35,524 bases of DNA from an uncultured Anaerovibrio sp. (GCF_947302755.1 NZ_CAMYWM010000009.1:1-35524), one strand, 5' to 3'. Positions 21,725 through 31,640 are shown, numbered from the stretch's first letter. The notes: generated by a model not told the origin, from the sequence alone. Numbers and translations: made by a program.

Positions 21725-22706
21725 AAAGCTTATCCACCGCCATTTCCATGGTCTGCATCCCTGCGTCTGCCCCGGACTGCATCACGGATTTAAGCTGCTC
21801 GTATTTACCCTTTCTGATAATATTGGCCACCGCATTATTGCTGTGGAGCAACTCAGCCCCACAATATTGCCGGCCATCCCGTCCCCTGAACAATTTCTGG
21901 CTGCAGATTCCCCGCAGGGAGGAGGCCAGCATGCTCCGAGCCAGCTCCTGCTGCTCCACCGGAAACATGCTTATGAAGCGTTCCACCGTTTCCACTGCCC
22001 CGCCGGTGTGCATGGTAGCTATTACATAATGACCTGAGGACGCCGCGCTGAGGGCCGCTGCACAGGCTGCCCCATCCCGCAGCTCGGCAATCATAATCAC
22101 GTCGGGATTTTCCCGCATGGCACTGACAATGCCGCTGGCATAATCCACAAAATCTCCCCCCAGCTCCTGCTGACTGAACAGACAGCGGCCCGAGGGATAA
22201 ACATACTCCACCGGATCCTCCAGGGTCAGGATATGATACTCCCTGCGCCTGCCAACCTCAGCCAAAAAGGCGGCTACCGTTGTGGTCTTGCCGGCCCCGG
22301 TAGCTCCGGTAACCAATAACAGACCATCCCCATAATCCATAAACTGCTGTATAAGACCGGCCTGTCCCAGCTCCCCCAGGGCCGGTATGCTCCGGGGCAA
22401 TATGCGCAGGGCAAAGGAAATCCGGCCCTGCTGACGATAAACGTGAACCCGGAAGCGCCACGGGGCTGCTTCCCAGGTAAAATCCACCTCCCTGTGCTTC
22501 AGGTATTTCTCCTGCTGCTCCCGGCAGGTAATCTGAAAAAAGAACTTACATAACGCCTCCTTGGTCAGCTCCTGCTGCCCCATTTTTTTCATTCTTCCTG
22601 CCTGTCGGCAAAACATTGGCTTTCCCTCTGACAAAAATACATCAGAAGCCCCCTCCTCAGCGGCCGCTGCCAATATTTCCCCCAATGCATTACCATCCAA
22701 TTCCAA
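21711..22706 (-). CDS. pilT: Type IV pilus retraction ATPase PilT (TTG start)
   Basis: This hexameric ATPase drives pilus retraction. 331 residues: an N-terminal PAS-like domain, then Walker A GATGAGKT (134-141), the Asp-box region LTLEDPVEY, Walker B PDVIMIAELRD and the His box ATMHT (230-234). The 'AELRD' form and the length of about 330 residues favour PilT over PilB. The start is a TTG at 22704-22706 with GGGGGGAG just upstream; no in-frame ATG exists near it. Its position between pilB and pilC suggests that it is an integral part of the operon and that the pilus is retractile. Confidence 0.88.
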   Translation of the reverse strand: MELDGNALGEILAAAAEEGASDVFLSEGKPMFCRQAGRMKKMGQQELTKEALCKFFFQITCREQQEKYLKHREVDFTWEAAPWRFRVHVYRQQGRISFALRILPRSIPALGELGQAGLIQQFMDYGDGLLLVTGATGAGKTTTVAAFLAEVGRRREYHILTLEDPVEYVYPSGRCLFSQQELGGDFVDYASGIVSAMRENPDVIMIAELRDGAACAAALSAASSGHYVIATMHTGGAVETVERFISMFPVEQQELARSMLASSLRGICSQKLFRGRDGRQYCGAELLHSNNAVANIIRKGKYEQLKSVMQSGADAGMQTMEMAVDKLYEYL

Positions 22707-22721
22707 TTGTCTCCCCCCTGT

Positions 22722-24002
22722 CTATTCACTGCAAACCCGCAGAACCTCCTCCAGCTCCACCAGCCCCGCCTTGGCCTTGTCCACTCCATCCAGCCACATT
22801 GCCTTCATCCCCGTCTGCATGATTTCCTCCTCCAGCTCCTGCAGGCTGGCCTCACGGGTGATACACTGCTGCAGCCGGCTGTCCATAACCAATATTTCCT
22901 GAATTGCCACCCGGCCCTTTACCCCACGGCCATTACACCTGTCACAGCCCCGCCGGTGATATAGCCACATGCCCGGCTCATAGGCCTCCCCCAGGGTCCT
23001 GGCCAGGTCGCTGTCCGGCAATATGTCATAGGCCTGACAGCAATGGGGACACAAGCGGGGCAGCAGCCGCTGGGCCACAATCCCCCTTAGGGCAATGGCC
23101 AGCATAAAGGGCTTAATCCCCATTTCCCTGAGGCGGAAAATCGCCTTGGCAGCACTGGAGGTATGAACCGAGCCAAAGACCAGATGGCCTGTCAGTCCGC
23201 TCTTAATCAATATTTTGGCCACCTCCTCACTGCGCACTTCCCCAATGGCCAAAATATCGTAATCCTGCCGCAGCACTGCCCGCAGAGCCTCCTCAAAATC
23301 CAGCTTCAGCCTGGTATTCACCTGTATCTGATTTATCCCCTCCAGCTGATATTCCACCGGATCCTCAATGGTCACAATATTCTTTTGGCTGTCATTCAGA
23401 TAATGCAGGGCTCCATATAAGGTAGTGGTTTTACCGGAATTCACCGGCCCCACCATAAGTACTGCCCCGCTGGCTTCCCGGCACAGGCCAATAAACCTTT
23501 CCCGATTTTCCGGCGAAAAATCAAGGCTGTCCATGTCCATAAAGCCTGCGGACCTGTTCAGCAGCCGCATCACCACCTTTTCCCCCTTTATCAGGGGTAC
23601 GATGGATACCCGTACATCAATGGTCTGCTGGCCAAATTCATATGAAAAGCGTCCATCCTGGGGCAGCCGGTTCTCCGCAATATTCAGCTGACACATTATC
23701 TTGATGCGGGAAATAACATTGCTGTACAGCTCCATGGAAATTTCATCATAAATTTCCTCCAAACGGCCATCTATGCGATAGCGAAGCCGCCCCAGTTTGT
23801 GCCCGGGCTCCACATGGATATCACTGGCGTTGTTCTCCAGGGCTTCCTGCAGCAGGCCATTGACCAGCTCCACCACCGGCGAGCGGTCATTCACCATCTT
23901 TACCGGGGGCGATATAGGGTCAGAATAGGTGGTGATACTGCGCCGGGCAATTTCAAACAGTTCCCCTAAGGTCTTATTTTTCTTATTATTTTTATTATCC
24001 AT
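22722..24002 (-). CDS. pilB: Type IV pilus assembly ATPase PilB (GspE family)
   Basis: This ATPase powers pilus extension. 426 residues, shorter than the typical 560, because the N1 domain is missing: the protein begins close to the N2 region (VVELVNGLLQEALENNASDIHVEP). Walker A is GPVNSGKTT (185-193), followed by TIEDPVEYQ, IAIGEVR-type Walker B (LAIGEVRSEE, 251-260) and SVHTSSA. The usual aspartate of GEIRD is a serine (Ser258). A zinc-type tetracysteine motif is present: C318/C321 or C322 and C353-x2-C356. It is the first gene of the pilus operon, with a good promoter upstream. Confidence 0.88.
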   Translation of the reverse strand: MDNKNNKKNKTLGELFEIARRSITTYSDPISPPVKMVNDRSPVVELVNGLLQEALENNASDIHVEPGHKLGRLRYRIDGRLEEIYDEISMELYSNVISRIKIMCQLNIAENRLPQDGRFSYEFGQQTIDVRVSIVPLIKGEKVVMRLLNRSAGFMDMDSLDFSPENRERFIGLCREASGAVLMVGPVNSGKTTTLYGALHYLNDSQKNIVTIEDPVEYQLEGINQIQVNTRLKLDFEEALRAVLRQDYDILAIGEVRSEEVAKILIKSGLTGHLVFGSVHTSSAAKAIFRLREMGIKPFMLAIALRGIVAQRLLPRLCPHCCQAYDILPDSDLARTLGEAYEPGMWLYHRRGCDRCNGRGVKGRVAIQEILVMDSRLQQCITREASLQELEEEIMQTGMKAMWLDGVDKAKAGLVELEEVLRVCSE

Positions 24003-24049
24003 ATCTCTTTCCCTTATTTAATTACTAAATATTTTCTTTTATATTAATC

Positions 24050-24077
24050 ATTTTAACACGATGTAAATATTTTTCAA
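24050..24077 (-). promoter_or_regulatory. Predicted promoter of the pilus operon
   Basis: On the minus strand TTGAAA (24072-24077) is followed after 16 bp by TAAAAT (24050-24055), about 50 bp upstream of the pilB start. A second possible pair, TTTACA with TATAAA at 18 bp spacing, overlaps it. The region is very AT-rich, so the exact site is uncertain. Confidence 0.5.
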
Positions 24078-24110
24078 CTATTTTCTTTATATTACTATGT
24101 ATTTTTTTGC

Positions 24111-24155
24111 AAAACAAAAGAGCTGTGGAATATTTTTTCTGTTTTCCCACAGCTC
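24111..24155 (-). terminator. Terminator downstream of addA
   Basis: A perfect 9-bp stem (GAGCTGTGG at 24120-24128, CCACAGCTC at 24147-24155) has an 18-nt loop. On the minus strand it is followed by TTTTGTTTT. It lies 25 bp beyond the addA stop and separates addAB from the pilus operon. Confidence 0.85.
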
Positions 24156-24180
24156 ATATAAAATATTTTATATTTATATT

Positions 24181-27100
24181 TTAAATTTCTATCACACTGC
24201 TGTCATGGAGCATATATAGATACCGTTCCTTTACCTGAATTCCCAATATGGCTTCCAGGGCTGAGGAATACAGCTGAAGCTGCAGCGCATACCGCCGTTT
24301 TACGGCCGAAGGCTCCGTATCCCTATCTGTTTTATAATCCAGCAGCACGTATTGACCATTCTTCTCCTTGAACAGCACATCAATGACGCCCTGACTGAAA
24401 ATATATTCCCCCTCCACGTTATCATAATAGTCATCGGCCTTCAGCATGCGGCTGAAGGGCAGCTCCCGCCACAGCTCCGTCGCCTCCTTCAACCGTTGCC
24501 CGATATCCGTTTTAAAGAAGGATACTATTGATTTAACATTAACATAGTCTGCTTGCTCCTTGGTCAATATTTCATTGGCCACCATACGGGCCAGCTGTTC
24601 CTTTATATCGCCATAGTCCAAACTGCCCGATAAAGCCAGATGCTGCATTACCGAATGCATCAGGGTACCATATTCATTTCCCCGCAGCCCAGCCTTGCCC
24701 TGGTCTTCCTGAATAAACCGGGGCCGATTGAAAATGTATTCCCGGTGCTGGGCCGCCAGCTGCCGGCTCTCCTCCATGGTGGCCTCCCTCAGCACCTCCT
24801 GGGCAAAGCGCCGCTTTAGCTCCGACACCGTCAGCTTGGCTGGAACCTCCTTGGTGCCCCGGTAATCATAATCCAAATGTAAAATTTTCTCCAAGCCAGC
24901 ATAATCCACCTGAATTGGCAACGGCTTGCCGACCTCCACGGCCTGTACCATTTCATTGCTCTCCCTGACTCCCTGACCAGGTACAGTAATGGTGCTGGCC
25001 TCCACCAGGGAAACAGACCAGTGGGAGTCCTGGCCCATGGCATCGGGAATAGCAGCCCGGACCTTGGTGGTACCGGAATACTCCACCAATGGCCTGCCAT
25101 CAGGATGATGGGCTGCTGCTCTGGCTACCCAGTCCATAAATGAATTTACTGATAACAGGGTATACACCGGCAGCACCCTGTGGGTGGTATCAATGTACCT
25201 GCACCATTCCTCTATCCTGGAGCGAAGCCTTTTCTCCCGCCCTACCATAATCAGCTTTTCCCGGGCCCGGGTCATGGCCACATACAAAATCCGCAGCTCC
25301 TCGGCCTGTATCTCCCGCTTCAGCTTGGTCTTTATTGCCTGATAGGAAATGGTATCGTATTTGGTCATAAGCTCCGGGTGAACATATCTTATTCCCATGC
25401 CCAAATTCTTGTGAACAAGTACATCGCTTTTCAAGTCTTTGTCATTAAAGCCCTTGCACATATCAGCAATAACTACCACCGGAAACTCCAGGCCCTTGCT
25501 CTTATGGATGGTCATCACCCGCACCACGTCCTCCCCTTCACCCAGGGTACGGGCCATAGACAGATCCGTTTCCATATCCTTCATGCGCTGGATAAAGCGC
25601 AAAAACCGGAATAAGCCCTGATAATCCGTGCTCTGAAACTCCTGGGCCCTGGTTACCAGCATACGCAGATTGGCCTGGCGCAGAATGCCACCCCGCAGGC
25701 TCCCCACGTAATCATAATAGCCCGTATCCCGGAAAATCTGCCAAATAAGCTCCGGCACACTGACCTGACGGGCCAGCTGACGCCATATGCTGAGCTTGTT
25801 CAAAAAGGCGTCCACCTTTTCCTTAACAGCTTCCTCCAGGGTTGATTCAGGGGTGTTGGCCGCCAGCAGGGCCTCATACATATCCCCATCCCTGGCCCCC
25901 AGCCTCAGATTGGCCAAATCCACGGCACTTAATCCCACAATAGGGGAAAACAGAACGGCTGCCAAATGAATGTCCTGCTGAGCGTTATCAATTACCGACA
26001 ACAGGGAATACATGGTCTGAATTTCCGTGGTCTGGAAAAAGCCCTCGCTGGCATTGGCGTACACCGGAATATCATTTTGCTGAAAAATTTCCTGAATAAT
26101 ATCCGCCTTGCCTTTAGTGGCCCGGAGCAGAACCACCATATCCCGCCAGGTCACCGGACGATAGCCATTGTTTTCCCGGCAATCCTTGTCAAAGACCATG
26201 TGCCCGCTGGCCTTGATTTCCTTTAACCGGGTGGCAATATATTGGGCCTCCAGCTCAAAGCCCTCCAAGTCCTCCTCTGAGTCTGCCAGCTTCTCTGAGT
26301 CTGTTGGCTCGCCTAAGTCTGTTGGCTCCGTTGCTTCCACCGTTCCCTGCTCCTTCACCGCCTGGGCTTGGGCCTCCATATCTATAAGGGCCAGCTCCAC
26401 GTTGTCGGTCATGGTCTCTCCATGCTCCGGCTCCGTATAGCCATAGGGCTTGCCCTCATTAAGCATCGCCCGCTCATCATATTCAATTTCATTGGGCTTC
26501 GGAGTCATCACCTGGGCAAATACGAAATTTATGGCCCACAAAATCTCCCTGCGACTGCGGAAATTACGGCCCAGGGTAATAAGCTCCCCCTCCTTGTTAT
26601 CCTGCTTCTCATAGGCCTTGTACTTTTCCAGAAACAGCTCCGGCTCCGAGGAACGGAACCGGTAAATGCTTTGCTTGACATCCCCTACATTAAAGGTGTT
26701 GCCCCTTCCCTCACCGGCAATCAGCCTCATAATAAAATCCTGGACCTCATTGGTGTCCTGATATTCATCCATCATAATTTCCTGATACCGCTGACGAAGA
26801 GCCAGGGCAACCTCTGAGGGCTGTAATTCCCCGGGCTCAGCCTCCGGTGAATTTAAAATATTCAGGGCAAAATGCTCAACATCACTGAAATCCACCACAT
26901 TCCTTTGCTTTTTGGCATTGGCATAGGCTGTGGAAAAATCCCTCACTATTCTGACGATACAGGCTGCATCCTCACCGGCTGCCTTTAATTCCGGCAACAG
27001 CACATCCTCATCGGCCTGAACAAAGGACCGGATTTTGTTCAGGATATTCTTTGTAGCATCCGCCCTACCTTTAAAGACCTCCTTCACCTCCGGTTCCATG

Positions 27101-28017
27101 CCCTTTAAATTGCCAGGGATTCTAGGAATCTCCTTCATCAGTCCCAGGGCCAGATAAATTTCATGCCAGCCCTTATTTCCCCCTTCCTCCAGGGCCACAG
27201 CCACCCGTTCATAGGCCTCCGCTATAGCCTCAAATTTTCCCCGGACCTTGGGAAGGGCAAAATTTTCTACAATGCCCTTCAGCTCCCCAATATATTCCTT
27301 CACCGGCCCCAGGTGATCGGCTATTTCCTCAGCCATAATCGGCCACCACTTGGTTTCCTTCAGGGAAGAAATGCTCTCCCCCAATGGAACATAATCCTGG
27401 GCCAATCTGCTTAACCAAAGGTTCGGAAAGGGCTGATTTTGGGCCTTGGTATACAGATTCAGTACAATATTATAAAGGGCCGTATCTCCCCGGTCCGTTC
27501 CGTATTTATCGGCAAATCGCTGGAGGGCAGCATCGCCGGCCGTGTATTTGGCCTCAAACATATCCTCCAGCACATCCTGCTGTAAAATAGCCAGCTCGTT
27601 GTTATTGGCTATGCGGAACCTCGGGTCAATATCTATAGCATTAAAATTATTCTTTACCAAAGTTTGGCAGAAGGAATCAATGGTGGAAATATCGGCCCCG
27701 GACAGAAGAATAAGCTGACGCTCCAGCCGCCTTATCCGCCCCTTGTCCCGGTTCTTCCCCGCCATTTCCTGATTGATGGCCTCCTGAAGCCGTTTTTTTA
27801 TCCGCTGCTTCATTTCCTCTGCCGCTGCTTTGGTGAAGGTCACTACCAAAAGGCGGTCCACCTCCCAGGCATCCGGGTCCTTTGCCGGATCCCGCAGCAG
27901 ATGGGATACCACCCGCTCCACCAACACTGCTGTCTTGCCTGAGCCCGCTGCCGCAGATACCAAAATATTTTTATCGTCATTATTTATGGCCAGCTGCTGT
28001 TCCTGTGACCACTCCAT
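24181..28017 (-). CDS. addA: AddA, ATP-dependent helicase/nuclease subunit A
   Basis: This is the UvrD-like helicase plus nuclease subunit of AddAB, which resects double-strand breaks up to Chi for recombination. 1278 residues. It starts MEWSQEQQLAINNDDKNILVSAAAGSGKTAVLVERV (Walker A near 19-27). Helicase motifs follow (ADISTIDSFCQTLVK, MMDEYQDTNEVQDF, GRNFRSRREIL, MTIHKSKGLEFPVVVIAD, ILYVAMTRAREKL). The C-terminal RecB-like nuclease has GVIDVLFKEK and LLDYKTDRD. About 45 residues longer than Bacillus AddA. An 18-bp repeat encodes an extra acidic stretch around residues 545-582. It follows addB by 2 bp. Confidence 0.95.
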   Translation of the reverse strand: MEWSQEQQLAINNDDKNILVSAAAGSGKTAVLVERVVSHLLRDPAKDPDAWEVDRLLVVTFTKAAAEEMKQRIKKRLQEAINQEMAGKNRDKGRIRRLERQLILLSGADISTIDSFCQTLVKNNFNAIDIDPRFRIANNNELAILQQDVLEDMFEAKYTAGDAALQRFADKYGTDRGDTALYNIVLNLYTKAQNQPFPNLWLSRLAQDYVPLGESISSLKETKWWPIMAEEIADHLGPVKEYIGELKGIVENFALPKVRGKFEAIAEAYERVAVALEEGGNKGWHEIYLALGLMKEIPRIPGNLKGMEPEVKEVFKGRADATKNILNKIRSFVQADEDVLLPELKAAGEDAACIVRIVRDFSTAYANAKKQRNVVDFSDVEHFALNILNSPEAEPGELQPSEVALALRQRYQEIMMDEYQDTNEVQDFIMRLIAGEGRGNTFNVGDVKQSIYRFRSSEPELFLEKYKAYEKQDNKEGELITLGRNFRSRREILWAINFVFAQVMTPKPNEIEYDERAMLNEGKPYGYTEPEHGETMTDNVELALIDMEAQAQAVKEQGTVEATEPTDLGEPTDSEKLADSEEDLEGFELEAQYIATRLKEIKASGHMVFDKDCRENNGYRPVTWRDMVVLLRATKGKADIIQEIFQQNDIPVYANASEGFFQTTEIQTMYSLLSVIDNAQQDIHLAAVLFSPIVGLSAVDLANLRLGARDGDMYEALLAANTPESTLEEAVKEKVDAFLNKLSIWRQLARQVSVPELIWQIFRDTGYYDYVGSLRGGILRQANLRMLVTRAQEFQSTDYQGLFRFLRFIQRMKDMETDLSMARTLGEGEDVVRVMTIHKSKGLEFPVVVIADMCKGFNDKDLKSDVLVHKNLGMGIRYVHPELMTKYDTISYQAIKTKLKREIQAEELRILYVAMTRAREKLIMVGREKRLRSRIEEWCRYIDTTHRVLPVYTLLSVNSFMDWVARAAAHHPDGRPLVEYSGTTKVRAAIPDAMGQDSHWSVSLVEASTITVPGQGVRESNEMVQAVEVGKPLPIQVDYAGLEKILHLDYDYRGTKEVPAKLTVSELKRRFAQEVLREATMEESRQLAAQHREYIFNRPRFIQEDQGKAGLRGNEYGTLMHSVMQHLALSGSLDYGDIKEQLARMVANEILTKEQADYVNVKSIVSFFKTDIGQRLKEATELWRELPFSRMLKADDYYDNVEGEYIFSQGVIDVLFKEKNGQYVLLDYKTDRDTEPSAVKRRYALQLQLYSSALEAILGIQVKERYLYMLHDSSVIEI
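26279..26332. repeat. 18-bp tandem repeats inside addA
   Basis: Three units of GAGTCTGTTGGCTCGCCT type (26279-26296, 26297-26314, 26315-26332). They encode the hexads TEPTDL, GEPTDS and EKLADS in an acidic linker. Units keep the reading frame. Confidence 0.8.
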
Positions 28018-28019
28018 GA

Positions 28020-31000
28020 TTACCCCTCCCCTCCAGCTGTTGTGTCCGGCTTATCCTGCAATATATTCTCCTTAACTCTTTGGGTTATTAATTCCATGGC
28101 CTCATCATCGCTTCCCTCCAGCTTACGGTACCCATAGCCCTCCAGCTGTGGGTCAAAGCCGCATAGTGGATGATATTGGCAATAGGTACACGGCGTCTTT
28201 TTATTCCTGTTAACGGGACTGATATCAATTTGCCCATCCAGTATCTTTTCCCCCGTATCCTGAAGCACAAGCTGAATATATTCCATAAGGATGGCAAATT
28301 CCTCCCTGCTTTTCACTGCTTTCACGCTATTCTTATTGACAGAACCATCCTTGGAATATGCCAGCTTCAAAAAACGGCTCCTGTTGGCCGAGCTGAAGTT
28401 AATATCGATCTGCTCCGCCACCTCCCTGTCCAGCAGCACCCACCCCGGCATTTTAAGTGCTCTATCCAGCTCAGCCCGTATTTGGGCCTCATCATAGCTG
28501 TGATTTCCCATGGACAAAACCGGTCTCTTCAGGAAAAAATACAACATTCCCGCCGGCAGCTTCGGCTCGCTGCCGGACTGGTCCATAAGCTGCTTGGCCA
28601 CCAGCAGATAGGTCAGCAGCTGCAATTTCAGACCATAATACACATCCACAACATTTATATACGCGCCACCCGTCTTATAATCAATTATCATAAAATGGCT
28701 GCCGTCCTCATTTACATCTATGCGGTCAATCTGCCCCACCAACTCCAGCCGGTTATTTTCGTGCAAATTATATACCAGCTCCAGGGCTTTCCCCGGATCG
28801 CCATAGGGGCCAAAGGACTGTTCAAAAACCTGTGGATGGAATTTACTTACCTGATCGAATTCGGCCAGACGCTTCAGGGCAAACCGGGCGGTGGCCTCCA
28901 GCCGGGCCAGCTGGGTCTCCAGCTGCTTGGAGGAATACAGCATACCATTATTCAGACGGGGAGCCAATTTATGCAGAAGCTCATGACACAGGCTGTCCCG
29001 TTCCTCCGCTGAAACATCACCCCAACGCCGGCCATCCTCCTTTAATTTTTCGCCGTACTCCTTTAACAGGGCATGAAGCAGGGTTCCCAGCTCCGGATTG
29101 CTGAACCGGTTGATCCGCCGTTCCTTCAGCTTAAGGCCATATTGGGCAAAAAATTGAAAGGGACAGCTGTTATACCGTTCAAATTTCGTCACTGACCCCC
29201 GCAGTATCCCCCTGGAGCCATACAGCTCCCTGGCAATATCCCGGGGCAGCTTGTCCTGCCGCGGATCCTTAAACAATCCCTGACGGATAAGTCCCAGGAT
29301 ATCCCGGACCTCATCCTCCTTTAACAGGTAATTGTACACCTTCTGCCACATGTCGGGCAGCTGTCCCCCATCCCGCAAATCCCTTAGGGCAATGGCCAAG
29401 GAGGATAAGCTCTGCCGCTTGTGGGCCAGCATTCCCAGCTGTTGGTCATGGGAGAATGTATTTATCCAGTCCAGGGGAATGGTTCTGAGGCTCTTGTCCG
29501 GCAGCAGCCCCTTAATCCGGGTCACCACCTCCGCCCCGGTGAGGGCATCACCGGCAGGGGAGGACAGGGGATAGGACACCCACATATATTCCCGGGCCTG
29601 GGTAAAGGCCTTGTAAATCAGATAGCTCTCATTGAAGCTGGCCTCTTCCCCCTGTACCGACAGCTCAATTATTTGCTTTTCATTTATATGCATCCGGTCC
29701 GCATCGGAAAGTACAGTATTTTCCACAGATCGGCGAGGCATAGCCCCGGCATTGGCTCCCAGAATGTATATGGCCTTAATGTTGTCCAGGGCATTCTGGT
29801 CAAAGGAGGCAATATTTACATAATCCAGTCCCGGCGGGATCAGGGCCATTGTCAGGGTGGACAGCCCCTCCTCCAGCAGCTGCTGAAGCTCCTTGATGCT
29901 CATTTTGGTATCGCCGCTGACCTCCACCAGCTGATCCAGCATTTCCATAATGTCATTCCACACCTGCTGATGCTCCCGGGCCACATCCAGGGCCCCGGCC
30001 CGTTCCGCCTGATCCGCCCAGTCCTGCAGGATTTGTGGCACATTCATATCCGTCAAAAATTGATAGATTTCCTGTATCATCTCCCGGGTGGTCCCGGCCC
30101 CCTTCAATCCATCCTGCAATTTCCCCATAGGCTCTGCCACCTGACGGCGAAGCTGATCCGCAGCCGCAGCCCTAAGCTGCTGCCTATCGTCAATTTTCTC
30201 CTGGTCATCCTCCAAGGAATAACGGGAATAGAAGGTCCAGGGCTCCGGCCGCCGCCATACCCGGCTGCCCCTCAGGTTAAATTCCAGGCAATAATTTTCC
30301 AGCAGGTCAATCTGCTGGGCCGTAAGCTGGAAAAAGCCGGTTTTTATACAGCAAAACAAATCATCATATGACCAGCCCCCGGTGCCGGCAATAGCCGACC
30401 GGATAAGCTCTGCCACAGGATGATTGGCACATTGCCGCTTCTTGTCACTGAAGAAGGGAATATCATAATCCTTGAACACAAAGCTGATTAAGCTTCCATA
30501 GGCCTCCTCATCCCGAACCAGAACCCCAATATCCCGCCAGCGATAGCCCTTTTCCCTCACCAGCCTTATAATATCCGCCGCCGCGGCTTCTACCTCCAAG
30601 CGGCAGGTGGCCGCCTCCACCAGGGAAAAATCCCGGGCCTCCTTGGGCAATACCACCTGCCCCCGGGCCAGACTGGCCTCCAGGGCCTTAATTACCGGAT
30701 TGATAAACCGCTGTATTTCCCCGAAATGCCTATATTCCACCGGAATATTATATTTTGCAGCCAGCCTCAGCAGCTTATTACGGCTGATATAGGCCCGATA
30801 AAACAAGCCGGAGGCCTCCTGATTGGCCCATTGCCCCTCCGCCCTGTTCATATCATCCATATTGAAGGTAATGTGAATATTGGCCCCATATTGAAACAGC
30901 CCCTCCAGCACCTGCAGCTCCAGGGGGTTAAAAAACAGAAAGCCATCCAGCCATATATCGGCTCCCTTAACCAGCTGGGACAGGGGAAGCCGCTCAGCCA

Positions 31001-31553
31001 GGGTACTCATAATATCCTTGCCGTCGTTGTAATGGCCGGCCATGGCCTCATTATAATCGCCATATAAAAGAACCAAATCCTGCAATTTATTGATAAGGCG
31101 GATATCCTCCAGCTCCTCACTGGCTGCCCGGAGCTGCTCCGGGGAAATACCATAGCCCTTAAATTCGTTTATAATACCACTTAGTATATTGGCAAAGCCC
31201 CGCTGACGTGAGGCCCGCCCAAAGGCCTTGAGCTCCCGGCAGCGTTTATCCAAAATCCCCTTCAGCAAAAGCTGACGTCCCATATCCGTAATACTTTGCT
31301 CCAGGGCTCCCCCTGTTTCCTGCAGCACCTGATAGGCAAACCGCTTAAAACCGTATACCTGACACCGCATATAGCCCCGTCCCTGGCTTTCCAGCATGGC
31401 AGCCAGCTGACGCTCCACCTTGAAGGTCATGTGCTCAGGCAACAACAATATAATGGCCGGCCCCAATGGCCTCTCCTCCAGCTCCCGCTGAAGCTGCTCA
31501 AGGACATAGGTGGTTTTGCCACTGCCGGCCCGCCCCGTGATTATTTCCAGCAT
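28020..31553 (-). CDS. addB: AddB, ATP-dependent helicase/nuclease subunit B
   Basis: Second subunit of AddAB, carrying Chi recognition, a second nuclease domain and an iron-sulfur cluster. 1177 residues (Bacillus AddB about 1166). It begins MLEIITGRAGSGKTTYVLEQL with an intact Walker A. The Fe-S cysteines are probably the one in NSCPFQFFAQYGL and the CTYCQYHPLC group near the C-terminus. The nuclease motif MIIDYKTGG lies at about two thirds to the end. It is immediately followed by addA; the upstream 224 bp are noncoding with two terminators and no obvious strong promoter. Confidence 0.94.
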   Translation of the reverse strand: MLEIITGRAGSGKTTYVLEQLQRELEERPLGPAIILLLPEHMTFKVERQLAAMLESQGRGYMRCQVYGFKRFAYQVLQETGGALEQSITDMGRQLLLKGILDKRCRELKAFGRASRQRGFANILSGIINEFKGYGISPEQLRAASEELEDIRLINKLQDLVLLYGDYNEAMAGHYNDGKDIMSTLAERLPLSQLVKGADIWLDGFLFFNPLELQVLEGLFQYGANIHITFNMDDMNRAEGQWANQEASGLFYRAYISRNKLLRLAAKYNIPVEYRHFGEIQRFINPVIKALEASLARGQVVLPKEARDFSLVEAATCRLEVEAAAADIIRLVREKGYRWRDIGVLVRDEEAYGSLISFVFKDYDIPFFSDKKRQCANHPVAELIRSAIAGTGGWSYDDLFCCIKTGFFQLTAQQIDLLENYCLEFNLRGSRVWRRPEPWTFYSRYSLEDDQEKIDDRQQLRAAAADQLRRQVAEPMGKLQDGLKGAGTTREMIQEIYQFLTDMNVPQILQDWADQAERAGALDVAREHQQVWNDIMEMLDQLVEVSGDTKMSIKELQQLLEEGLSTLTMALIPPGLDYVNIASFDQNALDNIKAIYILGANAGAMPRRSVENTVLSDADRMHINEKQIIELSVQGEEASFNESYLIYKAFTQAREYMWVSYPLSSPAGDALTGAEVVTRIKGLLPDKSLRTIPLDWINTFSHDQQLGMLAHKRQSLSSLAIALRDLRDGGQLPDMWQKVYNYLLKEDEVRDILGLIRQGLFKDPRQDKLPRDIARELYGSRGILRGSVTKFERYNSCPFQFFAQYGLKLKERRINRFSNPELGTLLHALLKEYGEKLKEDGRRWGDVSAEERDSLCHELLHKLAPRLNNGMLYSSKQLETQLARLEATARFALKRLAEFDQVSKFHPQVFEQSFGPYGDPGKALELVYNLHENNRLELVGQIDRIDVNEDGSHFMIIDYKTGGAYINVVDVYYGLKLQLLTYLLVAKQLMDQSGSEPKLPAGMLYFFLKRPVLSMGNHSYDEAQIRAELDRALKMPGWVLLDREVAEQIDINFSSANRSRFLKLAYSKDGSVNKNSVKAVKSREEFAILMEYIQLVLQDTGEKILDGQIDISPVNRNKKTPCTYCQYHPLCGFDPQLEGYGYRKLEGSDDEAMELITQRVKENILQDKPDTTAGGEG

Positions 31554-31572
31554 AAATAATTCTCACCCCCGC

Positions 31573-31610
31573 TAAAATAAAATCGGACTGAATTGAACAG
31601 TCCGGTTTTT
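31573..31610. terminator. Bidirectional terminator between addB and the 31.6-31.8 kb region
   Basis: CGGACTG (31584-31590) pairs with CAGTCCG (31598-31604) around a 7-nt loop. T runs flank it on both strands (GTTTTTAT on plus, ATTTTATTTT on minus). Confidence 0.8.
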
Positions 31611-31616
31611 ATGAAC

Positions 31617-31640
31617 AAAAAGGGCCAGTATTCCTGACCC
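31617..31640 (-). terminator. First terminator upstream of addB on the minus strand
   Basis: GGGCCAG (31622-31628) pairs with CTGACCC (31634-31640) with one G-U pair and a 5-nt loop. On the minus strand it is followed by TTTTT. It ends the transcript of the PaaK-like gene or of a small RNA between 31641 and 31777. Confidence 0.75.

Noticed and set aside
24831-25100. Alternative-frame ORF within addA, 89 codons
   Set aside because: It lies in a shifted frame of a well-conserved gene, with no start signal or homology that I can recognise.
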